16,207 bases of DNA from Fidelibacterota bacterium UBA7300 (GTDB lineage Bacteria > Fidelibacterota > Marinisomatia > Marinisomatales > UBA2128), in NCBI GenBank assembly GCA_002471865.1, contig DKQU01000101.1, positions 1 to 16,207 on the forward strand, written 5' to 3'. This document shows positions 15,708-16,207 of the stretch, one piece after another. Numbering within the stretch: position 1 is the first letter of the stretch; each line of letters starts with the position of its first letter. The position numbers and the translations under genes were made by a program. The notes under the pieces were generated by a model. That model was not told where the DNA came from, searched no databases, and saw nothing but the letters and a program-made list of their open reading frames with translations.

Positions 15708-16207
15708 ATGCTTATAGAGAGCATATCCGGAGTACGTGGAATTGTACCTACAGATATAAACAACGATTTAGTCTCAGCATACGCCTCAGCGTTTCATCTC
15801 TTACTGCCGGAAGGGTCAGTAATTCTTGGTCGTGATACTCGTCCGTCAGGTTTTGAACTTATTTCTTCACTCACAGAACAACTTATTTCTAAAGGTCGAG
15901 ATGTCCTCGATTGCGGAATTTGCACAACGCCTACGCTACAATTTGTTGTTGAAGATACGGATGCGGTGGGAGGTATCATGGTAACTGCCAGTCATAATCC
16001 TTCTAAGTGGAACGGACTCAAATTTGTTGCTAAAGATGGATGTTTCTTGAATGCTCAGCAGTTTGCTGATCTCCTTTCACATTTGGAAAGTGACGAAGAT
16101 GGCAAACCTGAGTTTAAAGGCGTTTACAACGGATTTGAGCAAGCCGAAAGGCGACATGTTGATAGAGTTTTGCATATTGATTTTATTAAAGTTGATACTA
16201 TTCGAGA
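15708..16207 (+). CDS. glmM: Phosphoglucosamine mutase / phosphomannomutase family, 3' end missing
   Basis: First 166 codons of an alpha-D-phosphohexomutase that continues past the window edge. ATG at 15708 has GGAG at 15697-15700, 7 nt upstream. The N-terminus reads ESISGVRGIVP, the usual start of this family, then GRDTRPSG at 41-48, TPTLQF near 74, and the active-site loop TASHNP with the phosphorylated serine at residue 95. Family enzymes move a phosphate between C1 and C6 of a hexose. GlmM makes glucosamine-1-phosphate for UDP-GlcNAc and peptidoglycan, while ManB/AlgC types act on mannose or glucose. The sugar-specificity loop lies in the missing part, so the glmM name is a best guess from FCB practice. 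It is not in the sigma factor unit, because a terminator separates them. Confidence 0.8.
   Translation, partial: MLIESISGVRGIVPTDINNDLVSAYASAFHLLLPEGSVILGRDTRPSGFELISSLTEQLISKGRDVLDCGICTTPTLQFVVEDTDAVGGIMVTASHNPSKWNGLKFVAKDGCFLNAQQFADLLSHLESDEDGKPEFKGVYNGFEQAERRHVDRVLHIDFIKVDTIR

Noticed and set aside
1..16207. CRISPR array, transposon, prophage, tRNA or rRNA genes
   Set aside because: No regular spaced repeats, transposase or integrase motifs, terminal inverted repeats, or tRNA cloverleaf patterns were seen; genes are contiguous and mostly housekeeping or envelope.

Overview
The window most resembles a member of the FCB superphylum, with Candidatus Marinimicrobia (SAR406) or a close relative as my best guess. 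The evidence is a short primary sigma factor of the Bacteroidetes/FCB type (278 aa, no region 1.1), the pairing of DUF4159 and DUF4175 families, and a secreted protein of the family commonly labelled 'asparagine synthetase B' in Bacteroidetes. This assignment comes from recalled family patterns, not a search. Coding density is very high. No stretch over 300 bases lacks a gene, and I see no mobile elements, CRISPR arrays, tRNAs or rRNAs.

Region 1 (1-6514, minus strand) is a tightly packed envelope operon read right to left: a secreted DUF4159 protein, a 1132-aa membrane-anchored DUF4175-like coiled-coil protein, a 639-aa secreted TPR protein, and the first 174 codons of the 'AsnB-like' secreted protein, which runs off the left edge. 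The three junctions are a 1-base gap and two 4-base overlaps, so the four proteins are probably made together. This is the least understood part of the window and the best candidate for an undescribed system.

Region 2 (6515-6642) is a divergent intergenic spacer of 128 bases. It separates the minus-strand operon from a plus-strand run that continues to the right edge.

Region 3 (6643-9805, plus) holds two more envelope genes: a 623-aa exported protein with a probable outer-membrane barrel, TPR-like helices and a BamE/SmpA-like tail, and an EnvC-like coiled-coil/LytM protein whose first zinc-ligand histidine is asparagine. The EnvC-like gene overlaps the next gene by 4 bases.

Region 4 (9802-14462, plus) is a housekeeping run: DNA polymerase III delta-prime, methionyl-tRNA synthetase (catalytic and anticodon parts only), its tRNA-binding domain as a separate gene, TatD nuclease, and RsmA/KsgA. 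The order holB-metG-tatD-ksgA recalls the Firmicutes neighbourhood.

Region 5 (14463-15652, plus) is a transcription unit with its own sigma70-like promoter, encoding the primary sigma factor followed by ribosomal protein bS21 (TTG start, strong Shine-Dalgarno). It ends at a terminator with a C(UUCG)G loop. After it comes the start of a phosphoglucosamine/phosphomannomutase gene that leaves the window on the right.
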